Source: Streptomyces regalis (GTDB lineage Bacteria > Actinomycetota > Actinomycetes > Streptomycetales > Streptomycetaceae). From it: DNA of 5,782 nt. Numbering within the stretch: position 1 is the first letter of the stretch; each line of letters starts with the position of its first letter. A program made the position numbers and the translations under genes. The stretch covers positions 1 through 5,782 of the forward strand of contig NZ_LLZG01000139.1 in the NCBI RefSeq assembly GCF_001509475.1, written 5' to 3'. The notes beneath the pieces are model-generated. The model ran no database searches. It saw only the letters and a program-made list of their open reading frames with translations, and had not been told where the DNA came from. Below, piece by piece: positions 1 to 5,629 of this stretch.

Positions 1-863
1 TCGCCCAGTTCGGCCAGGCGTCGGCCCACCTCTTCCGCGGTCTGCGGGCGGTCCTCCGGCTCCTTGGCGAGCAGCGCGAGTATCAGCCGGCTCCAGGCGT
101 CCGGGACGTCCGCGCGCAGCCCGCGAGGCGAAGCGGGCCGCTCGGCCAGATGCTTCTGCATCAGCGTGAACGCACTGGGCGCCTCGAACGGCGGGCGCCC
201 AGTAACCAGTTCGTAGAGCACACAGCCGAGCGAGTAGAGATCACTGCGTCCGTCGGCCGGCCGCTTCGGGTCCGCCGTGATCTGTTCGGGCGACATGTAG
301 GCGGGTGTGCCCACCGTCGCACCGGTGGCGGTCAGCGCGGTCGCTGTGCCGGGGTTGTCGAGGAACCGGGCGATACCGAAGTCCAGCACCTTGACGTCGC
401 GCTCGCCCGCCGCGCCTTCGGTCACCATCACGTTCGCCGGTTTCATGTCCCGGTGCACCACCCCGGAGGCATGAGCCGTGGCCAGCGCCCGGCAGATCTG
501 GCTCCCCCAGCGGCTCACGTCGTGCAGCGCAAGCCGCTCCCCGCTCCGGACCAGCTCGTCCAGCGGGCGGCCGTGAAGCAGCTCCATCACGAGGTAGGGC
601 AGCTCCGGGCCGTCGCCCCGGCGTGCCGCGCCGAGTTCGTGCACCGTGACGATGTGCGGGCTCGACAGCCCCGCGAGGACCTGCGCCTCCTGGACGAACC
701 GCGCCACGAGTTTCGGGTCGTGGACCTGCCTCAGACCGGTGATGAGTTTGACGGCCACATCCCGGCGGAGTCGCTCGTCACGGGCGCGCCACACCTCCCC
801 CATCCCTCCGTCGCCGATCTGGTGGGCCAGTAGATAACGCCCGTCCAGCAACTGCTCTGCCAT
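1..863 (-). CDS. Hanks-type serine/threonine protein kinase (3' end cut off by window edge)
   Basis: Cytoplasmic kinase domain that would phosphorylate Ser/Thr of unknown substrates with ATP. All diagnostic motifs are visible in the 287 residues present: glycine loop IGDGGMGEVW (16-25), VAVK with the ATP lysine K39, helix-C E59, catalytic HRDMKPAN (137-144; D139, K141, N144), DFG (161-163), a threonine-rich activation loop (T173, T175, T178, T180, T183) that is a likely autophosphorylation region, GTPAYMSPEQ (185-194) and DGRSDLYSLG (204-213). It should be an active kinase. The catalytic domain is nearly complete where the window ends; any linker, membrane segment or sensor domain lies outside. 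The ATG at 863 is chosen because GGAGG sits six bases upstream and the glycine loop begins at the usual distance from the N-terminus. The gene lies 133 bp downstream of the c-di-GMP gene on the same strand, so it could be read from that operon or from its own promoter; I see no clear promoter in the gap. The exact PKN subgroup cannot be told from this part. Confidence 0.96.
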   Translation of the reverse strand, partial: MAEQLLDGRYLLAHQIGDGGMGEVWRARDERLRRDVAVKLITGLRQVHDPKLVARFVQEAQVLAGLSSPHIVTVHELGAARRGDGPELPYLVMELLHGRPLDELVRSGERLALHDVSRWGSQICRALATAHASGVVHRDMKPANVMVTEGAAGERDVKVLDFGIARFLDNPGTATALTATGATVGTPAYMSPEQITADPKRPADGRSDLYSLGCVLYELVTGRPPFEAPSAFTLMQKHLAERPASPRGLRADVPDAWSRLILALLAKEPEDRPQTAEEVGRRLAELG

Positions 864-996
864 CCGCCCCCTCCACCGGTCAGGTGCGCGCATGATGGCG
901 TGATCGCGGGCGGGTGCGCAAAGCGGCAGTTCAGGTGGCTCGTACGCTTATTTTCTGGATGCCTGTTTGATCGACCTTTCGTTCGATACGTCGGAC

Positions 997-3132
997 TCAG
1001 CCGGTGGCGTCCACCAGCGCCAGTTCGTGCAGGCGCTCCGGCGGGCCCGGGCGGGCGTAGTACCAGCCCTGGGCCGTGTCGCAGCCCAGGATGCGGAGCT
1101 GCTCGGCCTGGGCTCCGGTCTCCACGCCCTCCACCGTCACCGCGAGGCTCAGGCTGTGGGCCAGCGAGACGATCCCCTCGACGATCTTCAGGTCGACGGG
1201 GTCGGCCGGGAACTGCTGCATGCTCTGAGTGAAGGAGCGATCCAGCTTGAGGACGCTCACCGGCAGCCGACGCAGGTTGGCGAGGTTGGAGTAGCCGGTG
1301 CCGAAGTCGTCCAGGGCGATGTCGACGCCCATCTCGGCCAGGCGGCGCAGGGGCTTCAGCAGGTCGTCGTCGGCGCCGATGAGGGCGGACTCCGTGACTT
1401 CCAGACAGAGGGCGTCCGGCGCCACGCCCGCGCGCTCCAGGATGTCCACCGTGTCCTGGACCAGTCCGGGGTGGTTGAGCTGGCACGGCGAGAGGTTGAC
1501 GTTGATGCGGAGCGGGCCCGCGCCGTCGTGGCGTTCCCGCCACTCGCGCGCCTGACGCACCGACTGCTCCAGGACCCAGCGGCCGAGCGGAACGATCAGT
1601 CCCGTGTGCTCGGCGAGCGGGATGAACCGGTCCGGGCCGAGGACGCCGTGCTGCGGGTGCAGCCAGCGCACCAGGGCCTCGGCGCCGCGCACGCTGCCGT
1701 CGCCGAGGTGGACCAGCGGCTGGTACTCGATGAAGAACTCGCCCCGGTCCAGGGCCGCCGGCAGCGCCGTGGTCAGCCCGTGCCGGGTGATGGCGCGGGC
1801 GTCGGCCTCCGGGTCGGCCAGCTCGAAGCGGTTGCCGCCCGCCGACTTGGCCCGGTACATGGTGATGTCCGCGCTGCGCAGGACCTCCGCCGGGCTGCGC
1901 TCGCCCGCCGGGCCCTCGACGATGCCGATGCTGCCGCGCACGGTCAGCTCCCGGCCGTCGACGCTGATCGGGGCGATCAGTGCGTTCATGATCCGGGCGG
2001 CCAGGTCGTCGACCTCGCGCTCGGTGTCGGAGCCGGTCGTCAGCGCCACGAACTCGTCGCCGCCGAGCCGCGCGACCATCTCGCCGGGCGCGGTGGCGCA
2101 GGACTGCAGGCGGTCGGCGACCTCGACGAGCAGCCGGTCGCCGGCCGCGTGGCCGAGGCTGTCGTTGACGGTCTTGAAACCGTCGAGGTCGAGGTAGCAC
2201 AGGCCGAACCGCTGTCCTTCGCCGGCACCCAGCGCCTTCTCCAGGCGTTCGAAGAAGAACGTGCGGTTGGGCAGGCCCGTGAGGGCGTCGTGCGTGGCCT
2301 CGTAGCGCAGCCGCAGGTTGAGCAGGCGCCGCTCGGTGGTGTCCTCCATCAGGGCGAGCTGGTACTGCGGGTCGCCGTCGGCGTCACGCAGCAGGGAGAC
2401 CGTGAGGTTGGTCCACAGGACCGTCCCGTCAGGGCGGTAGAAGGCCTTCTCGACGTGGTAGTGCTCGCGCTCGCCGCGCACCAGTTCGTCGTAGAGCTTC
2501 CAGGTCTGCGGGGCGTCCTCGGGGTGGGTCCACTCCTTGACGTTGCGGCTGCGGACCGCCTGTTCGGAGACCCCGAACATGCGCAGCAACGCGCCGTTGA
2601 CCTGCAGTATGTTGCCCTCGAGGTCGGCGATGCCGATCCCTATGGCCGCGCCCTCGAAGACCGCGCGGAAGCGGGCCTCGGTGGCGTGCAGGGCCTGCGC
2701 CACGACGCCCTGCGCCTTGAGGGCGGCCGCGGAGATCGCCTCCTGCTCGGCCAGCGTCCGCTCGCGCAGCGCCTGGGCGAACCCGGCGGCCATGGCGTGC
2801 TGGAGCCGCGCCGAGCGTGCCCGCTGGTCCTCCTGGTCGCCGTCGGTGCCGCAGTAGAGCACCAGGTAGGCGTCCACGCAGTCCAGCGAGCGGCTCAGCG
2901 CCTCGGGGTCGGTGCAGTGCGCGGCGACGAGCGCGGCGCCGACCGCCTTGCCCGCGTCCGCGTCGAACGTCCTGGCCCTGAGTGCCTCGCTCAACCGCCG
3001 GGCCAGCGGCAGCAGTTGCTCCTCGAACTCCGGCCGGGTCGACGACGTCGAGGTCACCGGGAAGACCGCCCGGCTCCAGATCGTCGCGAACCGGCGCAGT
3101 CTGTCCTCCGGCCCGTCCGGCCCCGCGCTCAC
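997..3132 (-). CDS. rmdA: PAS-GGDEF-EAL cyclic-di-GMP synthase/phosphodiesterase, RmdA-like
   Basis: A 711-residue protein with no membrane segment visible. Order: N-terminal region (1-150) ending in a helical, Ala/Gln-rich linker; PAS/PAC sensor domain (about 153-268); GGDEF domain (about 273-436), which makes c-di-GMP from two GTP; EAL domain (about 450-705), which cleaves c-di-GMP to pGpG. The GGDEF domain has HDALTGLPNR (281-290), metal ligand D315 and an intact GGDEF signature at 357-361. The product-inhibition RxxD site five residues upstream is lost (A348 to E351). The EAL domain keeps Q471, the EALVR motif (485-489), N546, E578, D608, D609, K629, E668 and Q688, so phosphodiesterase activity is expected. 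The start is GTG at 3132, overlapping the methyltransferase stop by four bases (GTGA); the ribosome site is weak (GGGGCG), consistent with translational coupling. The name rmdA rests on domain order, length and remembered neighbourhood, not on a search; other Streptomyces PAS-GGDEF-EAL proteins are possible. The c-di-GMP family assignment is secure, the symbol less so. Confidence 0.93.
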   Translation of the reverse strand: MSAGPDGPEDRLRRFATIWSRAVFPVTSTSSTRPEFEEQLLPLARRLSEALRARTFDADAGKAVGAALVAAHCTDPEALSRSLDCVDAYLVLYCGTDGDQEDQRARSARLQHAMAAGFAQALRERTLAEQEAISAAALKAQGVVAQALHATEARFRAVFEGAAIGIGIADLEGNILQVNGALLRMFGVSEQAVRSRNVKEWTHPEDAPQTWKLYDELVRGEREHYHVEKAFYRPDGTVLWTNLTVSLLRDADGDPQYQLALMEDTTERRLLNLRLRYEATHDALTGLPNRTFFFERLEKALGAGEGQRFGLCYLDLDGFKTVNDSLGHAAGDRLLVEVADRLQSCATAPGEMVARLGGDEFVALTTGSDTEREVDDLAARIMNALIAPISVDGRELTVRGSIGIVEGPAGERSPAEVLRSADITMYRAKSAGGNRFELADPEADARAITRHGLTTALPAALDRGEFFIEYQPLVHLGDGSVRGAEALVRWLHPQHGVLGPDRFIPLAEHTGLIVPLGRWVLEQSVRQAREWRERHDGAGPLRINVNLSPCQLNHPGLVQDTVDILERAGVAPDALCLEVTESALIGADDDLLKPLRRLAEMGVDIALDDFGTGYSNLANLRRLPVSVLKLDRSFTQSMQQFPADPVDLKIVEGIVSLAHSLSLAVTVEGVETGAQAEQLRILGCDTAQGWYYARPGPPERLHELALVDATG

Positions 3133-3941
3133 GCCGTACGCCCCACGCCGGCGAACCCGGAGAAGGCATAAGGATCCTCGTCCTCCGGTGCGGTGTCCGG
3201 CCGCCAGAGCGGCATCGGCACCAGACCCGGTTCCACCATGTCGTACCCCTCGAAGAACCGCGCGATCCCCTCGCGCGAGCGCATGATCAGCGGGTTGCGA
3301 ATGTCCCTGTATACGTCGACCGTGCCCTTGGCCCGCTCCTCGGGCAGCGGGATTCCCTCGTACGAGGCATGCGTGAGCACCAGCATGCTGCCCGGCGCGA
3401 GTGCGTCGCGCAGCTCGGCCACCGCCGCGTACGGGTCGTCCTCGTCCTCCACGAAGTGCAGTATGGCAACGAGCAGCAGCGCCACTGGCCGGTTCAGGTC
3501 GATGAGGCGCTCGACCTGCGAACTCGTCAGGATGTCCTGGGGCTTACGCAGATCCGCGGCGACGACGTCCGCGCCGTCGGTGCCCTCCAGGACGGCCTGG
3601 CTGTGCGCGACGGCGACCGGGTCGTGGTCCACGTAGACGACGTGGGCGCCGGGACTGGCCGACTGGGCCACCTCGTGGACGTTGCCGAACGTCGGGATGC
3701 CGGAGCCGATGTCCAGGAACTGAGTGATGCCCTCGTCGATCGCGAAGCGCACCGCGCGGCGCATGAACGCCCGGTTCGCCTGCATGATCTTGGGGAGCCC
3801 CGGCATGAACTCCATGGCCTTGCGGGCCGCTTCCCGGTCGACCTCGAAGTTGTGCGAACCGCCCAGGTAGTAGTCGTAGATTCGCGAAACACTGGGCACC
3901 GAGATGTCGATGCTCCGTGGGGCCCAGGCGGGACGCTCCAT
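3129..3941 (-). CDS. SAM-dependent methyltransferase, DUF574 / Methyltransf_19 family
   Basis: A 270-residue soluble protein with a class I methyltransferase fold, expected to transfer a methyl group from S-adenosylmethionine to an unknown acceptor. The family signature is clear: the N-terminal PSVSRIYDYYLGGSHNFEVD (16-35), then the SAM-binding glycine motif FLDIGSGIPT (75-84), the acidic strand-2 end VVYVDHDPVAV (101-111), a VAADLR motif (127-132) and the strand-4 stretch ALLLVAILHFV (154-164). Length is normal for this actinobacterial family, which has many members per Streptomyces genome and no settled substrate. The ATG at 3941 is supported by GGAG six bases upstream. The stop overlaps the GTG start of the c-di-GMP gene by four bases, so the two are one coupled unit with this gene first. 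Its leader region carries an inverted repeat and a perfect palindrome that may be control sites. The family call is secure; any role in c-di-GMP signalling is inferred from coupling only. Confidence 0.94.
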   Translation of the reverse strand: MERPAWAPRSIDISVPSVSRIYDYYLGGSHNFEVDREAARKAMEFMPGLPKIMQANRAFMRRAVRFAIDEGITQFLDIGSGIPTFGNVHEVAQSASPGAHVVYVDHDPVAVAHSQAVLEGTDGADVVAADLRKPQDILTSSQVERLIDLNRPVALLLVAILHFVEDEDDPYAAVAELRDALAPGSMLVLTHASYEGIPLPEERAKGTVDVYRDIRNPLIMRSREGIARFFEGYDMVEPGLVPMPLWRPDTAPEDEDPYAFSGFAGVGRTA

Positions 3942-4011
3942 CTATCTCTCCAAGGCGTAGGCGATCCGGTGTTCGAGCAGAGGCTACTGATCGCCCGCCA
4001 AAGGAGCGAGC

Positions 4012-4038
4012 GGAAACGGAAATTGACCATCCGTTCCC
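4012..4038. promoter_or_regulatory. Inverted repeat upstream of the methyltransferase operon (candidate operator)
   Basis: GGAAACGGA at 4012-4020 and TCCGTTCCC at 4030-4038 are inverted copies matching at 8 of 9 positions around a 9-base A/T-richer centre. It lies 71-97 bases upstream of the methyltransferase ATG. The symmetry and position fit binding of a dimeric regulator at or just upstream of the promoter. No T-run follows it and the loop is long, so a terminator is less likely. The regulator is unknown; the half-site does not match the BldD box. Confidence 0.4.
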
Positions 4039-4050
4039 GGTCACTGCCAG

Positions 4051-4062
4051 CGGCACGTGCCG
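4051..4062. promoter_or_regulatory. Perfect 12-bp palindrome CGGCACGTGCCG
   Basis: Twelve bases of unbroken dyad symmetry centred on CACGTG, 110-121 bases upstream of the methyltransferase start and 12 bases beyond the larger inverted repeat. In a GC-rich genome a short palindrome can arise by chance, but the closeness of two symmetric sites in one control region makes a protein-binding site plausible. Confidence 0.3.
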
Positions 4063-4118
4063 GATTGATGCCCCGCACACCCTCCGCCTAAAGCGCCCGA
4101 AGCATTCCACAGAGCTCG

Positions 4119-4149
4119 GAATCATGGCGAAGAGGGCGAAGAATCATGG
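4119..4149. repeat. Direct repeats GAATCATGG spaced 22 bp, with an inner 9-bp-period repeat
   Basis: GAATCATGG occurs at 4119-4127 and again at 4141-4149, exactly 22 bases (about two helical turns) apart. Between them GGCGAAGA occurs at 4126-4133 and 4135-4142. On the minus strand the outer units read TTC[AG]CCATGATTC. The spacing is that expected when two regulator molecules bind one face of the helix. It could also be a chance low-complexity stretch. It lies between the lipoprotein terminator and the methyltransferase. Confidence 0.4.
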
Positions 4150-4162
4150 TGAATGACGACAA

Positions 4163-4206
4163 ACCGGCCCGCCCCCTGAGCGTGGAGCTTCAGGGGGCGG
4201 ACCGGT
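4163..4206 (-). terminator. Strong hairpin, probable intrinsic terminator of the lipoprotein gene
   Basis: The outer arm ACCGG (4163-4167) pairs with CCGGT (4202-4206). After a single C/A mismatch, CCGCCCCCTGA (4169-4179) pairs perfectly with TCAGGGGGCGG (4190-4200), and GC pairs with GC around a GTGGA loop with one bulged T. That makes about 18 base pairs in all, by far the strongest hairpin in the window. On the minus strand it starts 109 bases after the lipoprotein stop and is followed by TTTGTCGTC, a weak U tract as is common in actinobacteria. It separates the lipoprotein transcript from the methyltransferase operon. Confidence 0.75.
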
Positions 4207-4314
4207 GGGTCGGGCGCGCCGTCCGTTCGTCCGGCACTCTCGCTGTGCTCGTCCCTCCCTTCCGTGGTGCGTACTCGGCTGGGTGAGGCGATCAACCCTG
4301 GGGAGGTGTGATCC

Positions 4315-5301
4315 TTACTTCTCCGACGCGCCGACCGGCTTGCCGTCGGGGCGAACGGCGAACCAAGTGCCGCCGACGCCCTGACCGTTGGTGTCGCCGG
4401 GCTTCTTGTCACCGGCGAAGGTGTAGATCGGTACGCAGTCGATGGACTGCTGCTTGATGCCGTCGGGGCGGTCGAAGACGACGTAGCCCCGGTTGGGGGT
4501 GGACCCCTGCAGATCGATGCCCTCGGTGTCCTCGGCGTCGACCGGGGCGACGACGGGCCACTTCTCCAGGCACTCGCCGGTGCACTTGGTCGACATCGGC
4601 CACTGGGTGTCCTTCATGAAGCGGTAGACCGTGTGGCCGTTCTTGTCGATGACGATCTCGCCGAGCTTGGGGTCCTTACGCGTGGACAGACCGGGCAGGT
4701 CGGCCGCCTCCGCACCCGCGCCGCCCTGCGCCTTCTTGCCGTCGGGGGCCAGCGCGTACCAAGTTCCGCCCACGCCCTGACCGTTGACGTCGCCGGCGTT
4801 GACGTCCTTCGCAAAGCGGTACGCCGGCCAGCCGTCGACCGTCAGCTGCTTGGTGCCGTCGGAGCGGGTGACCGAGCCCAGCAGCGCCTTGTCGATACCG
4901 GTGCCGGCCGTGGCGTCGTCCGCGGGGACCGGCGGCCACTTCTTCGCGCAGTCGCCGTCACAGTTCGACTTGGCGGGGTCCGCGGTGTCCTTGTCGAAGC
5001 GGTAGAGAGTCAGACCGGCGCTGTCGGTCAGCAGCTCGCCGAGTTCCTGGTTGGTGGAAACGGACAGCTCACCGGCGGAAGCGGCCTGCGTTTCCGCGCT
5101 CTCCTGGCCCGCCGCACCGGGGTCGTAACCGGATCCGTTCCCAAGGCCGGTACCGGCACTTCCGTAATCACCGGCCGCGGCCGTGGCACCCACGTTCTGG
5201 CTGCTCGCCGGCGGCGCGGTTTCCGAGCCGCACGCCGTCGTCAGCGCCGCCACTGCCACGGCGCTCACCACGAGCGAGGCGCTCCGCCACGAGGTCTTCA
5301 T
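4315..5301 (-). CDS. Secreted lipoprotein with duplicated 'secreted repeat' domains (Lipoprotein_15 / COG4315-like)
   Basis: A 328-residue precursor. It has a lipoprotein signal peptide: basic start (K2, R6), hydrophobic core (8-20), lipobox-like LTTAC with the lipidated cysteine C24. Residue -3 is Thr rather than the usual Leu/Val. A flexible Gly/Ala/Ser/Tyr linker (25-77) follows, then two related domains of about 115 residues (about 81-190 and 205-322). Each has a half with L.LYRF.KDT and a CxxxC pair followed by KWP.V (C114/C118; C240/C244), and a half with a YxF strand then GD.NGQGVGGTW (about 159-181 and 291-313). This matches a family of unknown function common in actinobacteria and other bacteria. 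The mature protein should sit on the outer face of the membrane; the cysteine pairs could be disulfides or ligand sites, which is inference. The ATG at 5301 is preferred over an upstream in-frame start at 5355 because GGGGAG precedes it by six bases and the signal peptide begins directly. The gene is divergent from the secreted protein at the right edge. Confidence 0.92.
   Translation of the reverse strand: MKTSWRSASLVVSAVAVAALTTACGSETAPPASSQNVGATAAAGDYGSAGTGLGNGSGYDPGAAGQESAETQAASAGELSVSTNQELGELLTDSAGLTLYRFDKDTADPAKSNCDGDCAKKWPPVPADDATAGTGIDKALLGSVTRSDGTKQLTVDGWPAYRFAKDVNAGDVNGQGVGGTWYALAPDGKKAQGGAGAEAADLPGLSTRKDPKLGEIVIDKNGHTVYRFMKDTQWPMSTKCTGECLEKWPVVAPVDAEDTEGIDLQGSTPNRGYVVFDRPDGIKQQSIDCVPIYTFAGDKKPGDTNGQGVGGTWFAVRPDGKPVGASEK
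4339..4797. repeat. Internal tandem duplication inside the lipoprotein gene, offset 396 bp
   Basis: The block CTTGCCGTCGGGG is present at 4339-4351 and at 4735-4747. The block from 4362 to about 4400 is repeated from 4758 to about 4796 with only a few differences, including 15 identical bases ACGCCCTGACCGTTG. Both pairs have the same 396-base offset, which equals 132 codons, the spacing between the two protein domains. This shows domain duplication with DNA identity still preserved, by selection on the GQGVGGTW motif or by gene conversion. Confidence 0.8.
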
Positions 5302-5427
5302 CGTCAACTCCCCATAATCACAAGGGTGTTGCAGCGCCCTGCTGCGCCGCCGCACGACATGGGGTACGCACGAAAGCCACTGTCGTGTTCAACCGACGCA
5401 CAAATTTCTTTCGGAAAGCTGTGACAG

Positions 5428-5446
5428 CACCGGCATCACGCCGGTG
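5428..5446. promoter_or_regulatory. Inverted repeat CACCGGC-N5-GCCGGTG in the divergent region
   Basis: Two perfect 7-base arms (5428-5434 and 5440-5446) flank a five-base centre. It is about 127 bases upstream of the lipoprotein start and about 150-180 bases upstream of the secreted-protein start. It could be an operator serving both genes. It could instead be a short hairpin in a leader, but there is no T-run for termination in either direction. Confidence 0.4.
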
Positions 5447-5555
5447 AGGCCGCTCCTCGTGTCGCACACAGATGCGCCTTTGCCGTCACGCGTGCGCCCG
5501 CTCAGCAAACCTTTCGAGGGCCATACGTCGCTCGTTCGAGGCAATCCACCCGCGC

Positions 5556-5603
5556 TCGTGCATGCGGGAGCATGCTCGGGGCTCAGGATCTTCGTCGTGC
5601 ATG
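5556..5603 (+). repeat. Repeated TCGTGCATG and paired GCATGC sites before the secreted-protein gene
   Basis: TCGTGCATG occurs at 5556-5564 and 5595-5603. The palindrome GCATGC occurs at 5560-5565 and 5570-5575, ten bases (one helical turn) apart; the second copy lies inside the longer palindrome GAGCATGCTC. This is a dense cluster just upstream of, and running into, the start region, where a regulator or a leader RNA structure could act. Chance is not excluded. Confidence 0.3.
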
Positions 5604-5629
5604 GACTCGAACCGACCCAATCCACCCTG

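Larger units (their letters stand above)
3942..4314. other. Non-coding stretch: lipoprotein 3' region, terminator and methyltransferase control region
   Basis: No convincing gene is seen on either strand in these 373 bases. Reading along the minus strand it holds about 108 bases of 3' untranslated sequence after the lipoprotein stop, a strong hairpin (4206-4163), a pair of 9-base direct repeats (4149-4119), a 12-base palindrome (4062-4051) and an inverted repeat (4038-4012) before the methyltransferase. The methyltransferase promoter should lie here. I could not place it: a TAGCCT box (minus strand, near 3984) matches a -10 pattern, but no good -35 box stands at the right distance. Confidence 0.6.
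5302..5629. promoter_or_regulatory. Divergent control region between lipoprotein and secreted-protein genes
   Basis: This stretch separates two divergent genes and must hold promoters for both. It has locally lower GC content around 5376-5420. A possible minus-strand pair is TTGAAC (5392-5387) and CGTACC (5368-5363) with an 18-base gap, which would suit an alternative sigma factor, but the match is weak. Small dyads include CTTTCgGAAAG (5408-5418), a hairpin at 5428-5446, CTCGttCGAG (5531-5540) and GAGCATGCTC (5569-5578). TTCGAGG recurs 22 bases apart at 5513 and 5535. No convincing gene lies inside; the minus-strand open frame across it lacks supporting signals. Confidence 0.6.

Noticed and set aside
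970..987. Small hairpin (ATCGA / TCGAT) just after the c-di-GMP gene stop as a terminator
   Set aside because: Only five base pairs with an eight-base loop and no U tract; too weak to call.
731..2200. Minus-strand 489-codon frame across the c-di-GMP gene, the gap and the kinase start
   Set aside because: Arg/Gly/Pro-rich shadow in the wrong frame; it overlaps two well-supported genes and has no domain of its own.
967..3171. Long plus-strand open frame (734 codons) antisense to the c-di-GMP gene
   Set aside because: It mirrors the real gene; such antisense frames stay open in very GC-rich DNA. The predicted protein has no recognisable domain, while the minus strand gives intact PAS, GGDEF and EAL motifs.
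4146..4286. Plus-strand 46-codon frame (MVNDDKPARPLSVELQG...) with AGGG upstream
   Set aside because: It runs straight through the strong hairpin at 4163-4206, its third-position GC falls off in the second half, and no family is recognisable. A real small protein is not excluded, but support is too thin.
4298..4312. GGGGAGGTGTGATCC on the plus strand, resembling the complement of a 16S rRNA 3' end
   Set aside because: No start codon lies at ribosome-site distance and there is no other rRNA sequence nearby; a chance match in GC-rich DNA.
4633..5424. Plus-strand 263-codon frame antisense to the lipoprotein gene
   Set aside because: Low-complexity Val/Arg/Gly shadow; the minus strand encodes a clear lipoprotein with family motifs and a ribosome site.
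5484..5496. TCACGC half-site as a BldD box in the divergent region
   Set aside because: Only one half of the BldD palindrome matches; the second half-site is absent.
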